A stretch of 64,000 nucleotides of DNA from Syntrophaceae bacterium UBA2280 (GCA_002347685.1 DDWS01000004.1:1-64000); one strand, 5' to 3'. Shown: positions 25,714-35,496, counted from the first letter of the stretch. The notes: generated from the letters alone by a model not told the origin. Translations and numbers: made by a program.

Positions 25714-27315
25714 TTAAATGCTTAGTTTCTTCACATTGTATTTTGACGTAAAGTAATCAATCATCAGCCTGGTCACGAACACAGCGGTAAACAGACTGGC
25801 AATCAGGCCGATAATCGTCGTCACCGCGAATCCCTTGATCGGGCCGGTTCCGAAAATGAGCAGGAAGGTAGAGGCCACAATACCCGTGATATGCGTATCC
25901 AGAATCGTGATGAAGGATTTCTTAAAGCCTGTGTCAATCCCCAGACGAATCGTCTTTCCCGTGCGTAACTCTTCCCGGATACGCTCGAAGATCAGGATGT
26001 TGGCGTCCACGGCGATACCGATGGTGAGCAGAATGCCGGCGATGCCCGGCAGCGTGAGCGTCCCGCGCAGGGCGGCCATCACGCCCAGAATCAGAAATAC
26101 GTTGATGATCAGCGCCATATTGGCCACGGCGCCGGAAAGCCGGTAGTAAACTAACATAAACATCAGAACAAATATGGCGCCGATGATGGTGGCCATGATG
26201 CCCTGGCGGATGGAGTCGCTTCCCAGCGAGGGGCCGACGGTTCTTTCCTCCAGAATGTTTACCGGGGCGGGCAGGGCGCCTGCGCGCAGCACAATTGCCA
26301 GATCGCGCGCTTCTTCCATGGTGAAACTGCCGGTAATTTCGGCCTGTCCTCCCGAAATGCGTTCCCGGATCTGCGGCGCGGAATGGACAACGCCATCGAG
26401 CACAATGGCCAGGCGCTTACGGACGTTTTCATTGGTGATGCGGTCGAAATCCGATGCGCCCTGTGCGTTGAATTTGATGGATACATGGGGTTCGCCGAAG
26501 CGGTCGGAAATGGACACTTTGGCCGTTTCCAGCGACGCGCCGGTTAAAAGCGTTCTGCTTCTTAATAAATAGGGGGTGCGTCCCCTCTGACCGGTGACTC
26601 TGTCCAGACTCGTTCCGTAGGCTATCATCGAACCTTCCGGGATGTTGCCCCGTAAAGCTTCTTCGAGGGAATTCTCATCATCCACGATTTTGAATTCCAG
26701 AAGCGCGGTTTTCCCGATCAGGTTTTTGGCCCTTTCGGGATCCTTGATGCCGGGTAACTGGACCATGATCCGGTTGTCCCCCTGGGGCATGATTTCCGGC
26801 TCGGAAACACCGAACTGATCCACGCGGTTGCGGATGGTTTCAAGAGAATGTTCCATGGTCAATTTCTTCATTTCCGCGGCGCGTCTTTCTTTCATGCTCA
26901 GCGTAACGAACATGACACCGTCGCGGGTGGTTGCTGAGGGGCTCTCAAGATCGGGAAACCGTTCTTTGATGATCGTATCGAGCGCGGTCTTTCCGGCCGG
27001 ATCGGTCAGTTCCATGGAGATTGCGAAGCCTTCGGCTTTCGTCAGATTGCGGAAACGTACCTTTTGCTCCATCAGGGATTCCTTGAGATCATTGGCCTGG
27101 CGTTCCATCAGCGACTCCAGAGCCTTGTCCGTGTCAATTTCCAGGACCAGGTGCATGCCGCCTTGCAAATCCAGTCCCAAGTGAATTTTTTCCTCGGCGA
27201 GGAAACGGTTCCAGGGTGCCGGAATGTCGGAAACAAAAGTCGGCAGTAAAAAATACAAAGCGGCGAGACACACAATAACAGTGATAGATGTCCTGACCTT
27301 TAAAGACTTGAACAT
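25714..27315 (-). CDS. secD: protein translocase subunit SecD
   Basis: Larger partner of SecF. It has the GLDLQGGMHLVLEID motif after the first helix, a long periplasmic P1 region (about residues 50-340), and five C-terminal helices with AVDANILIFERIREE. The product is 533 residues. It lies 18 bases after yajC and before secF, the usual yajC-secD-secF order. Confidence 0.96.
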   Translation of the reverse strand: MFKSLKVRTSITVIVCLAALYFLLPTFVSDIPAPWNRFLAEEKIHLGLDLQGGMHLVLEIDTDKALESLMERQANDLKESLMEQKVRFRNLTKAEGFAISMELTDPAGKTALDTIIKERFPDLESPSATTRDGVMFVTLSMKERRAAEMKKLTMEHSLETIRNRVDQFGVSEPEIMPQGDNRIMVQLPGIKDPERAKNLIGKTALLEFKIVDDENSLEEALRGNIPEGSMIAYGTSLDRVTGQRGRTPYLLRSRTLLTGASLETAKVSISDRFGEPHVSIKFNAQGASDFDRITNENVRKRLAIVLDGVVHSAPQIRERISGGQAEITGSFTMEEARDLAIVLRAGALPAPVNILEERTVGPSLGSDSIRQGIMATIIGAIFVLMFMLVYYRLSGAVANMALIINVFLILGVMAALRGTLTLPGIAGILLTIGIAVDANILIFERIREELRTGKTIRLGIDTGFKKSFITILDTHITGIVASTFLLIFGTGPIKGFAVTTIIGLIASLFTAVFVTRLMIDYFTSKYNVKKLSI

Positions 27316-27333
27316 GAAGAGCCCCTTTCCAGG

Positions 27334-27690
27334 TTATGATTTCGTCGCGGGTGTCACGGGTGCTCCCGCCTTCTGAAGAACGGCGCCGATCGCACTGCGC
27401 GCGATTTTAATTCTTACTTTATCGGCAATTTCCAGCGTGATGACGGCGTCAGCCAGACCGGTGATTTTACCGTGAATGCCTCCGGTGGTCATGACCAGGT
27501 CGCCGTATGCCAGATTATCGAGCAGCGCCTTGAGTTCTTTTTGCTTTTTCTGCTGCGGTCGAATCATCAAAAAATAGAAGATGGCGAAAATTACCACCAT
27601 CATGATGATAAAACTCCAATCGCCGAAACCGCCTGCCTGTGCGCCCGGCGCTCCCTGACCGCCTCCCATTGCGTATGCTGTAGATATCAA
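27334..27690 (-). CDS. yajC: preprotein translocase subunit YajC
   Basis: Small single-helix protein of the Sec holotranslocon. A Gly- and Ala-rich start is followed by one helix (about residues 25-45), then MIRPQQKKQKE and the GDLVMTTGGIHGKI motif. The product is 118 residues. It lies between tgt and secD, as in many bacteria. Confidence 0.94.
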   Translation of the reverse strand: MISTAYAMGGGQGAPGAQAGGFGDWSFIIMMVVIFAIFYFLMIRPQQKKQKELKALLDNLAYGDLVMTTGGIHGKITGLADAVITLEIADKVRIKIARSAIGAVLQKAGAPVTPATKS

Positions 27691-27720
27691 TTTTCTTTCC
27701 TCCTTTTTTCCTGTTCTTGA

Positions 27721-28833
27721 TCAGGAACTTTCTGTGTTTTTTAAAAAATTATTTCGAAACGCCCCGAACGTCCCGTCGCAAAGGCAGGTGCGAATATTTT
27801 CCATGAGGCGCATATAGTAGCGGATATTGTGAATGGTATTCAATATCATCGCCAGAATTTCGCCGGCGACATACAGATGCCTCAAATAGCCCCTGGAAAA
27901 ATTTTTACAGGTGTAGCAATCGCACGTTACGTCCAGCGGTTCATTATCCTCCCGCCAACGGGCGTTTTTTATAACAATGTTTTCGGAATTTGTAAACAAT
28001 AATCCGTGCCGGGCGCAGCGGGTCGGAATGACGCAGTCAAAAAGGTCGATTCCGCATGAAACACCGTGAACAATATCCTCAGGTGTGCCTACGCCCATCA
28101 GATAACGGGGCTTTTCGACGGGCAAAAGCGGTGCGATTTCACGGGCGATGGCATACATGATGTCTTTGGGCTCGCCCACGCTGACGCCGCCCAGCGCATA
28201 GCCGTCAAATCCGAGCCCGACTATCTCCTCTACCGCCTGTTTGCGCAAGTCCAGATACGTGCCACCCTGAACGATTCCGAAAAGCGCCTGATCAGGCCCG
28301 GTTTTGGCTTCAAGGCACATTTTCGCCCATTTCCGGGTGAGTGCCATGGAGTTCTGTGTTTCTTCGCGGGTGGCGGGGTAGGGGGTACAGTCATCGAGGC
28401 ACATCATGATGTCCGATCCCAGAGCCTGCTGGATTTCAACGGCTTTACCCGGCGTCAGAAGGTGCTTGGATCCGTCGATGTGGGATCGGAACATGACGCC
28501 CTCGGGCAGTATTTTGCGTAGCGCACCCAGAGAGAAAACCTGGAAACCGCCGCTGTCGGTCAGAATCGGTCCCGGCCAGTTCATAAAGGTGTGCAGACCG
28601 CCCATTTTGCGGATGGTTTCATGGCCCGGCCGCAGATAAAGATGATATGTGTTGGATAAAATGATTTGCGCGCCGCAACTCCTGATTTCATCAGGACGCA
28701 GCGCTTTCACCGTGCCCTGCGTTCCGACCGGCATGAACGCGGGCGTATCGACCGCGCCGTGCGGCGTCATGATTTTTCCCAGGCGCGCTTGGGTGGTTTC
28801 ATCCTTTTTTATGACATCAAACGAGAATGACAT
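27721..28833 (-). CDS. tgt: queuine tRNA-ribosyltransferase
   Basis: Exchanges guanine for preQ1 at tRNA position 34. Catalytic region DSGGFQVFSLG, the GGVSVGE motif and the zinc site CDCYTCKNFSRGYLRHL are intact. The ATG at 28833 is preferred over a TTG six bases earlier. The product is 370 residues. It follows queA by 14 bases, and folE2 and queD of the same pathway lie at 39-40 kb. Confidence 0.96.
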   Translation of the reverse strand: MSFSFDVIKKDETTQARLGKIMTPHGAVDTPAFMPVGTQGTVKALRPDEIRSCGAQIILSNTYHLYLRPGHETIRKMGGLHTFMNWPGPILTDSGGFQVFSLGALRKILPEGVMFRSHIDGSKHLLTPGKAVEIQQALGSDIMMCLDDCTPYPATREETQNSMALTRKWAKMCLEAKTGPDQALFGIVQGGTYLDLRKQAVEEIVGLGFDGYALGGVSVGEPKDIMYAIAREIAPLLPVEKPRYLMGVGTPEDIVHGVSCGIDLFDCVIPTRCARHGLLFTNSENIVIKNARWREDNEPLDVTCDCYTCKNFSRGYLRHLYVAGEILAMILNTIHNIRYYMRLMENIRTCLCDGTFGAFRNNFLKNTESS

Positions 28834-28847
28834 TTTCAAAATCCGTT

Positions 28848-29891
28848 TCAGGAAATCAGCATACAGTCGCCGTAACTGTAAAATAAATAACGTTTATCCA
28901 CCGCCTGTGCGTAAGCCTGACGCGTGAAATCCGCGCCAGCGAACGCGCTGACCAGCAAAAAAAGCGAGGACGCGGGCAGATGAAAATTGGTTAAAAGCGC
29001 ATCCACGCGCTTGAAACGGTATCCCGGATAGATAAACAGCCGGGTTTCGCCTGTCTGAGGGCGGATATGCCCGTTTTCATCAGAGGCTGCCTCGAGTGTC
29101 CGGGTCGATGTCGTTCCCACGGCGATCACCCTTTTGGCGTTGTTGATCAAATCAGCGGCACACGTGCTGATTTCAAAATGTTCCGGTTCCATGACGTGAT
29201 GTTCAACGGTTTCGGTTTCAATGGGCATGAACGTGCCGATCCCTACATGCAGAGTGACCGGGGCGATGGATGCCCCTTTATGTCTTATGGCATTCAAAAC
29301 CTCTTCGGAAAAGTGCAGGCCGGCGGTCGGCGCGGCAATCGAACCCGGTTTACTGGCGTAGAGAGTCTGATACCGTTCTTTATCGTCGGTTGTGTCGGCC
29401 CCGATGCTTTTTCTCCGTTTGATGTAGGGGGGCAGGGGCGCGCGGCCGAATTCTTCAAGATGTTTTTCAAAGCCGCCGGGGGCGCTAAAGACCATCCTCC
29501 ATTTTTTATCCGTCAATCTTTCTAAAACCGTGGCTTTGCCTCCGCAGCCCAGATCGATGATATCATTTTCGGCAACTCTTTTTCCAGGGCGTGCCAGGAC
29601 TTCCCAGGTTTCCGTTTCGTTGTTATTTTTTTTCATGAGTGTCAGAAGCAGAATTTCCAGGATCGCGCCGGTGCTTTTTTTGCCATAGAGACGCGCCGGA
29701 ATGACCCGCGAGTCGTTGACGACCAGAACATCGCCGGGCTCAAGGAAATCCGGCAGGCAGGAAAACCGGCTGTCCCCGATCGTTTTTTTCCGGCGATTCA
29801 GCGTCATCATGCGCGAAGCGCCCCGTTCGGGACAGGGGTGCTGCGCGATGAGTTCCTCGGGCAGTGCGTATGAGAAATCCTTTAACCGCAT
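28848..29891 (-). CDS. queA: S-adenosylmethionine:tRNA ribosyltransferase-isomerase
   Basis: Adds the epoxycyclopentane ring to preQ1 in tRNA. Typical motifs are the start RLKDFSYALPEELIAQHP, NDSRVIPARL, TAGLHFSEEVL and the C-terminal FHLPASSLFLLVSAFAG. The ATG at 29891 is chosen because homology begins there; the frame remains open to a TTG at 29906. The product is 347 residues. Confidence 0.96.
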   Translation of the reverse strand: MRLKDFSYALPEELIAQHPCPERGASRMMTLNRRKKTIGDSRFSCLPDFLEPGDVLVVNDSRVIPARLYGKKSTGAILEILLLTLMKKNNNETETWEVLARPGKRVAENDIIDLGCGGKATVLERLTDKKWRMVFSAPGGFEKHLEEFGRAPLPPYIKRRKSIGADTTDDKERYQTLYASKPGSIAAPTAGLHFSEEVLNAIRHKGASIAPVTLHVGIGTFMPIETETVEHHVMEPEHFEISTCAADLINNAKRVIAVGTTSTRTLEAASDENGHIRPQTGETRLFIYPGYRFKRVDALLTNFHLPASSLFLLVSAFAGADFTRQAYAQAVDKRYLFYSYGDCMLIS

Positions 29892-29963
29892 ATCTTTTTT
29901 TACCAATCGGGAAAAATTTGTGAAAAATAATCAGAATAAGGCGCCTGTGTCAATGAAATAACG

Positions 29964-30149
29964 TCAACGCCTGCCGAAATACAGCAGAAGGAGGCCGGTC
30001 AGGACGGCGGAAATGCCCAGGTAGCGAAGCGTGGAATCCGGCAGCTCGTTCATCTTCATCATGTAGGTTTTGAGTTTTTCCGGAAAGGCCAGATAGGGCA
30101 GACCCTCGATGATGAAAACCATGCCTAAAACGCAAAGGAAAAAATCCAC
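29964..30149 (-). CDS. DUF2065 family small membrane protein
   Basis: A 61-residue protein with two hydrophobic helices. The pattern FLCVLGMVFIIEGLPYLAFP, then LRYLGISAVLTGLLLLY, fits DUF2065 (YjeT-like) proteins. Function unknown. It follows mazG by 2 bases, so the two are probably cotranscribed. Confidence 0.78.
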   Translation of the reverse strand: MDFFLCVLGMVFIIEGLPYLAFPEKLKTYMMKMNELPDSTLRYLGISAVLTGLLLLYFGRR

Positions 30150-30151
30150 GG

Positions 30152-30952
30152 CTATAACCCCTTTTCTTTCGCTTCATTCCACAGGGCATCCATCGCAGCG
30201 AAGGACGCTTCCCCGGGTGTTTCGCCCCGGAGGGAAAGCTGATCGGTGATGAAGGCAAAGCGGCGAAGAAATTTTTCAGTGGTTTGCGTGAGCGCCCGCT
30301 CCGCGTCCGCCTCGATAAACCGGCTTAAGTTCACCAGTGTAAAAAGAACGTCGCCGAGTTCTTCTTCCCTCTTTGAGGGATCGTCGGTTTGACAGGCGGC
30401 CGAAAGCTCGGCTAGCTCTTCCTGGAGCTTTTCCCACACCCCTTCGGCGCTCTGCCAGTCGAATCCGAACCGGGCGGCAATGGCTGTAATTTTTTGCGCT
30501 CTTTTCAATGCGGGAAGTGAGCGCGGAACATGACTGAAAATATTTTCGTCATCCGGTCTGGCGGCACGTTCCTGTAATTTAATGGCCTGCCAGTTTTCCT
30601 TGACGTCACTGACGGATTGGACGGTGACGTTGCCGAAGACGTGCGGATGCCGGCGGATCATCTTTTCTCTGACGCCTTTCATGACGTCGGTCAGTGAAAA
30701 ATCACCGGCATCGGATGCAATGTCGGTGATGAAAAGAATCTGAAACAGCAGGTCGCCCAGTTCTTCGCAAAGATGCCGTGGATCGCCTTCTTCAAGCGCG
30801 TCGAGCACTTCATAGGCTTCATCCAGCAGATATTTGCCGATATCCCGCGATGTCTGCTTTTGGTCCCAGGGGCAGCCTTCCGGCGCGCGCAGTTTTTGAA
30901 TCAGCAAGATGAGTTCCTGCAGTTGTTGTTTTGCAAGGTCTGTATTCTTCAT
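30152..30952 (-). CDS. mazG: nucleoside triphosphate pyrophosphohydrolase MazG
   Basis: Hydrolyses NTPs to NMP and PPi, cleaning abnormal nucleotides. Two MazG domains are visible: residues about 20-100 with CPWDQKQTSRDI and the EELGDLLFQILF metal helix, and a second with EEELGDVLFTLVNL. The ATG at 30952 gives 267 residues, family length, with GGGGGA about 13 bases upstream. The frame stays open to 31072 but that extension lacks homology. Confidence 0.92.
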   Translation of the reverse strand: MKNTDLAKQQLQELILLIQKLRAPEGCPWDQKQTSRDIGKYLLDEAYEVLDALEEGDPRHLCEELGDLLFQILFITDIASDAGDFSLTDVMKGVREKMIRRHPHVFGNVTVQSVSDVKENWQAIKLQERAARPDDENIFSHVPRSLPALKRAQKITAIAARFGFDWQSAEGVWEKLQEELAELSAACQTDDPSKREEELGDVLFTLVNLSRFIEADAERALTQTTEKFLRRFAFITDQLSLRGETPGEASFAAMDALWNEAKEKGL

Positions 30953-31125
30953 TTTTTGATCGTATTCCCCCACATGGTCAGCCGCGCAGGAACCTAGCAT
31001 AATCAGGCCGCGCTGACAATGATTTCTCCGGATGGGAAGTGACCTCCGGGACCACATCATAAGACAGCACAAAATATTCCAAACGGTTCATTGACACAAA
31101 AGCCCGGTTTCCCTATAGTCCGTGC

Positions 31126-31997
31126 ATGCTGAAGGACGCAAACGCATATAAAGGAATTTTTTTCCTGCTTCTGGCGGAACTTTTTTTTACCGTGGCAACG
31201 GTATTCTCAAAGCTGCTGACCGGCATGTCCACCATTTCCGCCATCGAAGTGACTTTTGCCCGCTTCTTTCTGGGACTCATCGTCGTCGGTGCGATCGTTT
31301 GCAGGGATTCCGTTTCACTTGTGCCCAACCGGCCCGCGCTTCTCATCTGGCGGGGCGTTCTCAATACCGTCGCGGTGATACTTTTTTTCCTGGCGTCTCA
31401 GCATACGACGATCACCAACACGCACATGCTGAACATGACGTATCCCTTTTTCATTTTCCTTTTTTCCCCCCTCCTTTTTCGCAGGGAAAAAATATCGCCT
31501 TTTTTTTACCCTTTGCTCATGGTCGCGCTGGTCGGCATCTGGCTGGTGATTAATCCTGATCTTCGTGCGATCAACCGGGGAGACGTCTACGCCCTGATGT
31601 CCGCAGTGGTCGGGGCTTTTGCGATTATGACACTGAACCTGGCGCGTCGCAGTGATTCGACGATGGTGATCCTTTTTTATCTGATGCTGATCGGGCCGTA
31701 TTCAACGGACTGGCCCTGCTGCCGGTGTTTGTCATGCCGCAGGGAGGACAGTGGACACTCTTGACGGCGTCAGCCGCCGTCGGCGTAGCAGGGCAGGTGT
31801 GCATCACCTACGGCTACAAATATATCACCGCGCGGGCCGGATCGCTTGTGTCCACTTCGCGTATCCTTTATGCGGTGATTTTAGGGATGCTTGTTTTCGG
31901 AGAGGCCTTGACCTGGCGGGTTTTTGCAGGCGGCGTGCTGATTATGATGTCGATTGTCACCGTGACAATCCTGTCCAAACCGGAAAAGGAGCCCTGA
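31126..31997 (+). pseudogene. EamA/DMT-family transporter, split by a -1 frameshift
   Basis: Two frames together make one ten-helix drug/metabolite transporter. Residues 1-190 are read from 31126; after the GGG at 31693-31695 the frame loses homology (PYSTDWPCC). The sequence continues in another frame from about 31697 (FNGLALLPVFVMPQGGQW) to 31997. Adding one G restores a full protein of about 290 residues. This is either a recent inactivating deletion or a sequencing error in the G run. Confidence 0.8.
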
Positions 31998-32020
31998 AGG
32001 GTGCTCGACGATACGTTTCC

Positions 32021-33331
32021 TCACTTGACGACGAAGACGTCTCTTTGCCGATCCTGGAAATAAGTATGATGGTACTGGCTTGTGCTGACGCGGTCGAAAT
32101 ACATTTCACCGTCTTTGCGGCATGCCGGACAGCATCCGTTGGGCAGGATCACCGCGAAGATTTTTTTGCCGGTGTCGGCGGCGGAATCGATCATGACCAG
32201 CCCCCCGCAGTCGTCGCATACCCGGACGGTTTCGGTCTGTTTTTCCACAATACCGTCCGTGTCGTAATAGATATTTTTCCCCCGTCGGATGTATGAGGCC
32301 TGGCCGGTGATCTGTCTTTTTAAGCTCTTTCTGGTTTTCCAAAGCGCCATAATGTTTTTTGCTTCGTCTTTGATCAGGCGGGTGATTTCCGCCGATTGCC
32401 GGAGACGGTCGGCATTGTAATCCGGTTCACGGATGAAGCTATAGTCCAGTCCGGCCATGGCCAGAATAATGCCGGTGTTGACGTACGGCAGGGCGCGTTC
32501 AATGGAATAGCCGCCTTCGAGCACGGCGATATGGGGTGCGAGTTTTTCATTGAGCAGAGCGTAACCCTGCGCGCTGAAATTCATGTTGGTGATCGGATCG
32601 CTGTAGTGGTTGTCCTGGCCGGCGGAGTTGATGATGATTTCCGGCTTGAATTCATCCAGGATCGGCAGGATCACGTTCTCCACAGCGAAGAGAAACCCTT
32701 CGTCGGATGTACGCGGCGGCAGGGGGATATTGATGGTGGCACCCAGCGCGTTGGGGCCGCCGAAGTCTTCGACAAAGCCGGTTCCCGGATACAGGGTGCG
32801 TCCGTCCTGATGCATGGAGACACACAGCACATCCGGGTCGTTCCAGTAGATATCCTGCGTGCCGTCACCGTGGTGGCAATCCGTGTCGATGATGGCAATG
32901 CGTTTAACACCGAACGTGTGACGGATATATTCTACCATAACCGCTTCAATATTGATGTTGCAGAAACCGCGGGCGCCGTGTGCGACAAGCATGGCGTGGT
33001 GACCGGGCGGGCGAACCAGGGCGAAGGCGTTGTCCACCTCGCCGGAGAGAACTTTATGCGCCGCGGTGATTGCGCCACCGGCTGAGATCAGGTGGGAATT
33101 CGTGGTCAGATGCCTCGTATCCGGAACACAGATATGCGCGCGGTTAATCTGTGCATGGGTTGCTATCCCCGGTTTGTATTCCACAATATTGTCAAAATCC
33201 AGCAGGCCTTCTTCAAAAACCTGGTCCTGCGTGTACAAAAGGCGTTCCTCCCGCTCCGGATGGTCCGGCGATATGGCCCAGTCGAAAGCGGGGAAAAAAA
33301 TCAGGCCTGTTTTCTTCAGGGGTTTGGACAT
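32021..33331 (-). CDS. histone-deacetylase-family amidohydrolase with C-terminal zinc ribbon
   Basis: Class II HDAC-like zinc hydrolase of 436 residues. Catalytic features are PPGHHAM (His pair), DTDCHHGDGTQ (zinc Asp and His), and a late Asp in NSAGQDNHY. Bacterial relatives deacetylate acetylpolyamines, acetoin-utilisation proteins or other amides. After the catalytic domain (about 1-310) comes a basic helix and a possible zinc ribbon with CDDCG and CCPAC, unusual for the family. It starts 3 bases after the hydantoinase-like gene ends, so the two are probably one operon. Confidence 0.85.
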   Translation of the reverse strand: MSKPLKKTGLIFFPAFDWAISPDHPEREERLLYTQDQVFEEGLLDFDNIVEYKPGIATHAQINRAHICVPDTRHLTTNSHLISAGGAITAAHKVLSGEVDNAFALVRPPGHHAMLVAHGARGFCNINIEAVMVEYIRHTFGVKRIAIIDTDCHHGDGTQDIYWNDPDVLCVSMHQDGRTLYPGTGFVEDFGGPNALGATINIPLPPRTSDEGFLFAVENVILPILDEFKPEIIINSAGQDNHYSDPITNMNFSAQGYALLNEKLAPHIAVLEGGYSIERALPYVNTGIILAMAGLDYSFIREPDYNADRLRQSAEITRLIKDEAKNIMALWKTRKSLKRQITGQASYIRRGKNIYYDTDGIVEKQTETVRVCDDCGGLVMIDSAADTGKKIFAVILPNGCCPACRKDGEMYFDRVSTSQYHHTYFQDRQRDVFVVK

Positions 33332-33334
33332 GGC

Positions 33335-34996
33335 TTACCTTTCTGCGCCGGCGGAAATCAATCCGGGCTTGATTTGAATCTTTACGCGGATATTTTTCCC
33401 TGTGGTGCAAAAATCCCGTATCATGTTGAATTCCTGAGCCTCCGTGACTTCAATGATCATGTCACGGGGGTCAGCTCCCAGTTGCGCGGCTTTTTTACGC
33501 AACGTTTCCCGTCCGACGGCCACAGCGTCCTCGATGGTAAAATCATCGGAAATCTTCTGCACCCGGCCTTCTTCGCTGATGATCAGTTCACCTTTTTCCG
33601 TATCCGCCAGAAGGGTTATTTCAGCGGTCGTCCGGGCCAGGGCCACGCCCAGGGCGTTGGAAACTTCGGAGTGATCGGGAATCGTGCAGGGCCAGCCGAG
33701 TTTCTCAGAAATATAGGGGGCAAGCGCCGCCGGTCCGCCGCAGACATAAATCATTTTCGGCTCGATCATCCGGCCCTCCAGCAGTTCGTGAATGGTATAG
33801 ACCGGCTTGTTGTTGATCTCCGACAACATCATCCGTACATGATCGGCGATGGCGGCTGTGGTTTGGTCAATAATGGCGCGGGCGACTTTCTTTGTGTCCA
33901 CACCCAGCTTTGCGGCAAGGGGAGCCAGCGCGTCTTGAGCCATGGATTTATCCCCGAAAGAAACGATACCGAGTACGACCATCGCGTCTGTCGGTGTCGG
34001 GAGATGTCCGCCGAGCGCGGCGGCCGGTCCCTCTCTTTCCGGACCGATGATGAGCTGCCCGTCTTGAACTTTTACGACGCTGTCACCCCCGATGCCGATG
34101 GATTTGCTGTACAGGCCGCGGATCAGAGTTTTTCGTCCGTCAATCGTGACACCGGACGGTTCGAGCAGGGGAACGCCTTCGGCGAAAACGGAAATGTCGG
34201 TGGTGGTGCCCCCGATATCCAGTGCCACTGCGTCTTCGCGGATATTGGCGGCGGCCAAAACGCCCATGATGCCGGCGGCAGGTCCCGAATGGATGGTCTG
34301 AACGGGGCATGCCAGAGCCTCGGAAAGCAGCATGGTTCCGCCGTCGGCCTTCAGGATATAAACGGGGATTTGCGCGTCGATCGAATCAGTAAATGCTTTT
34401 ACGTCGGCGGCGAATTTTCGGAAAATATCGGAAATGGCCGCGTTAAGATAGGTGGTGGCAATCCGTCGGCGGAAATTCAACTGTCCGGAGAGCGTATGCC
34501 CCATGGAAATGTTGCGGGAATCACTCCGGAGCAGTCCGGCCGTGTCGATTTCCTGCTGCGGGTTGCGGCTGGAAAACTTGCCGACGATGCCGATCTGCCG
34601 GATGGCTTTATCGGCAATCTGATTGCCGATGCCGGAGATTTCGCTCGCGGAGATGTTTTCGACGGGGATGCCCCGGTGATTGACGTAGCCCCGGGCGAAG
34701 AATGCGTCTTCCCCGGGGTTGAGCATAGAGGGCGCAAGGCCGGGGCCGCTGAGCAATACCATGGCCACGCGGTTCGTCTTGTTTTGCACAATGGCGTTGG
34801 TGGAGATGGTGGTGCTCAGTACTATTCTCTCGATGTGATGGATTCCTTTTCCGTCAAAAAGAATCCGGGTCGCTTCCTGAAGGGATGCCACGATGTTGGC
34901 AGAATGGGTAAGAACTTTTGTTTTCGCAATCAGCTGAAAGCTGTCTAACAAAACCGCGTCTGTGTGGGTGCCGCCGACATCAATTCCAAGGATCAT
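33335..34996 (-). CDS. hydantoinase/oxoprolinase (HyuA) family protein
   Basis: ATP-dependent amidohydrolase-type protein of 553 residues with an actin-like fold. The start ILGIDVGGTHTDAVLLD, the STTISTNAIVQNK motif and ALDIGGTTTDISVFAEG are typical of HyuA/OplA. No HyuB partner is adjacent, so the substrate cannot be named. The ATG at 34996 matches the family start; the frame extends to 35338 only because it runs antisense through the lipoprotein gene. Confidence 0.85.
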   Translation of the reverse strand: MILGIDVGGTHTDAVLLDSFQLIAKTKVLTHSANIVASLQEATRILFDGKGIHHIERIVLSTTISTNAIVQNKTNRVAMVLLSGPGLAPSMLNPGEDAFFARGYVNHRGIPVENISASEISGIGNQIADKAIRQIGIVGKFSSRNPQQEIDTAGLLRSDSRNISMGHTLSGQLNFRRRIATTYLNAAISDIFRKFAADVKAFTDSIDAQIPVYILKADGGTMLLSEALACPVQTIHSGPAAGIMGVLAAANIREDAVALDIGGTTTDISVFAEGVPLLEPSGVTIDGRKTLIRGLYSKSIGIGGDSVVKVQDGQLIIGPEREGPAAALGGHLPTPTDAMVVLGIVSFGDKSMAQDALAPLAAKLGVDTKKVARAIIDQTTAAIADHVRMMLSEINNKPVYTIHELLEGRMIEPKMIYVCGGPAALAPYISEKLGWPCTIPDHSEVSNALGVALARTTAEITLLADTEKGELIISEEGRVQKISDDFTIEDAVAVGRETLRKKAAQLGADPRDMIIEVTEAQEFNMIRDFCTTGKNIRVKIQIKPGLISAGAER

Positions 34997-35048
34997 TTCC
35001 CCTGCCTTTGTGAATATTTTTCTTTGCTTATATATTTTTAAAATTCTC

Positions 35049-35076
35049 TTGACAAGGCAAAAAAAAGGAGTATTGT
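35049..35076 (+). promoter_or_regulatory. sigma-70 promoter of the small lipoprotein gene
   Basis: TTGACA (35049-35054) is 16 bases from TATTGT (35071-35076). It precedes the lipoprotein ATG by about 65 bases and lies in the divergent gap from the hydantoinase-like gene. Confidence 0.6.
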
Positions 35077-35141
35077 CTCGCGCAATAAGGATGAATGGTG
35101 TGCTTTGACACACTAAATTTAAGAAAGGAGAAAAGATTCTA

Positions 35142-35351
35142 ATGAAGAAGGTACTTGCCATTTTTGTTAGCGTGCTGATGTTCGCATCTTTGTCCATCGG
35201 TATTATGGGATGCAGCAAAGAAGCCCCTGAACAGGAAGCTCCGGCAGTGGAAGCCCCCGCAGCGCCTGCAGCGACCGGTGATGCACCGGCTGCTGAAGCC
35301 GCCCCTGAAGCCGCCCCTGAAGCTGCCCCTGAAGCCACACCGGCAAACTAG
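35142..35351 (+). CDS. small Ala/Pro/Glu-rich lipoprotein
   Basis: A 69-residue protein. A signal peptide ends in a lipobox-like IMGC, so Cys24 is probably lipidated. The mature part is a repetitive, acidic tail of Ala, Pro and Glu without a fold. AAGGAG lies upstream of the ATG. Own promoter and terminator make it a single-gene unit. Abundant cell-wall-spacer lipoproteins look similar; function unknown. Confidence 0.8.
   Translation: MKKVLAIFVSVLMFASLSIGIMGCSKEAPEQEAPAVEAPAAPAATGDAPAAEAAPEAAPEAAPEATPAN
35295..35342 (+). repeat. 12-base tandem repeat in lipoprotein gene
   Basis: Four units of GAAGCCGCCCCT: copies at 35295, 35307, 35319 (one change) and a degenerate copy at 35331. Each encodes Glu-Ala-Ala-Pro, so copy changes keep the frame. 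Confidence 0.9.
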
Positions 35352-35380
35352 AAAAAATTAGTAAATCAGCAGGATTATCT

Positions 35381-35427
35381 ATCCGGACAATCGTATGAAC
35401 CCCAAAACGGTTGTTCGGATTATTTTC
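35381..35427 (+). terminator. probable terminator after lipoprotein gene
   Basis: ATCCGGACAA (35381-35390) pairs with TTGTTCGGAT (35411-35420) with one G-T pair and a 20-base loop, followed by TATTTTC. The loop is long but the stem is convincing. Confidence 0.6.
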
Positions 35428-35496
35428 GTCTTCTATAGCAAAGTCCGTTTAAATATGTTAAAGTAATTCATAACTATCAAATAGAGGAGGTAATCT

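Noticed and set aside
33092..34948. 618-codon open frame on the plus strand
   Set aside because: It is antisense to the hydantoinase-family gene, which has clear motifs. The plus frame has no domain and arises from GC-rich third positions.
34997..35338. N-terminal extension of the hydantoinase gene
   Set aside because: The extension reads through the reverse strand of the small lipoprotein gene. Family homology begins at 34996.
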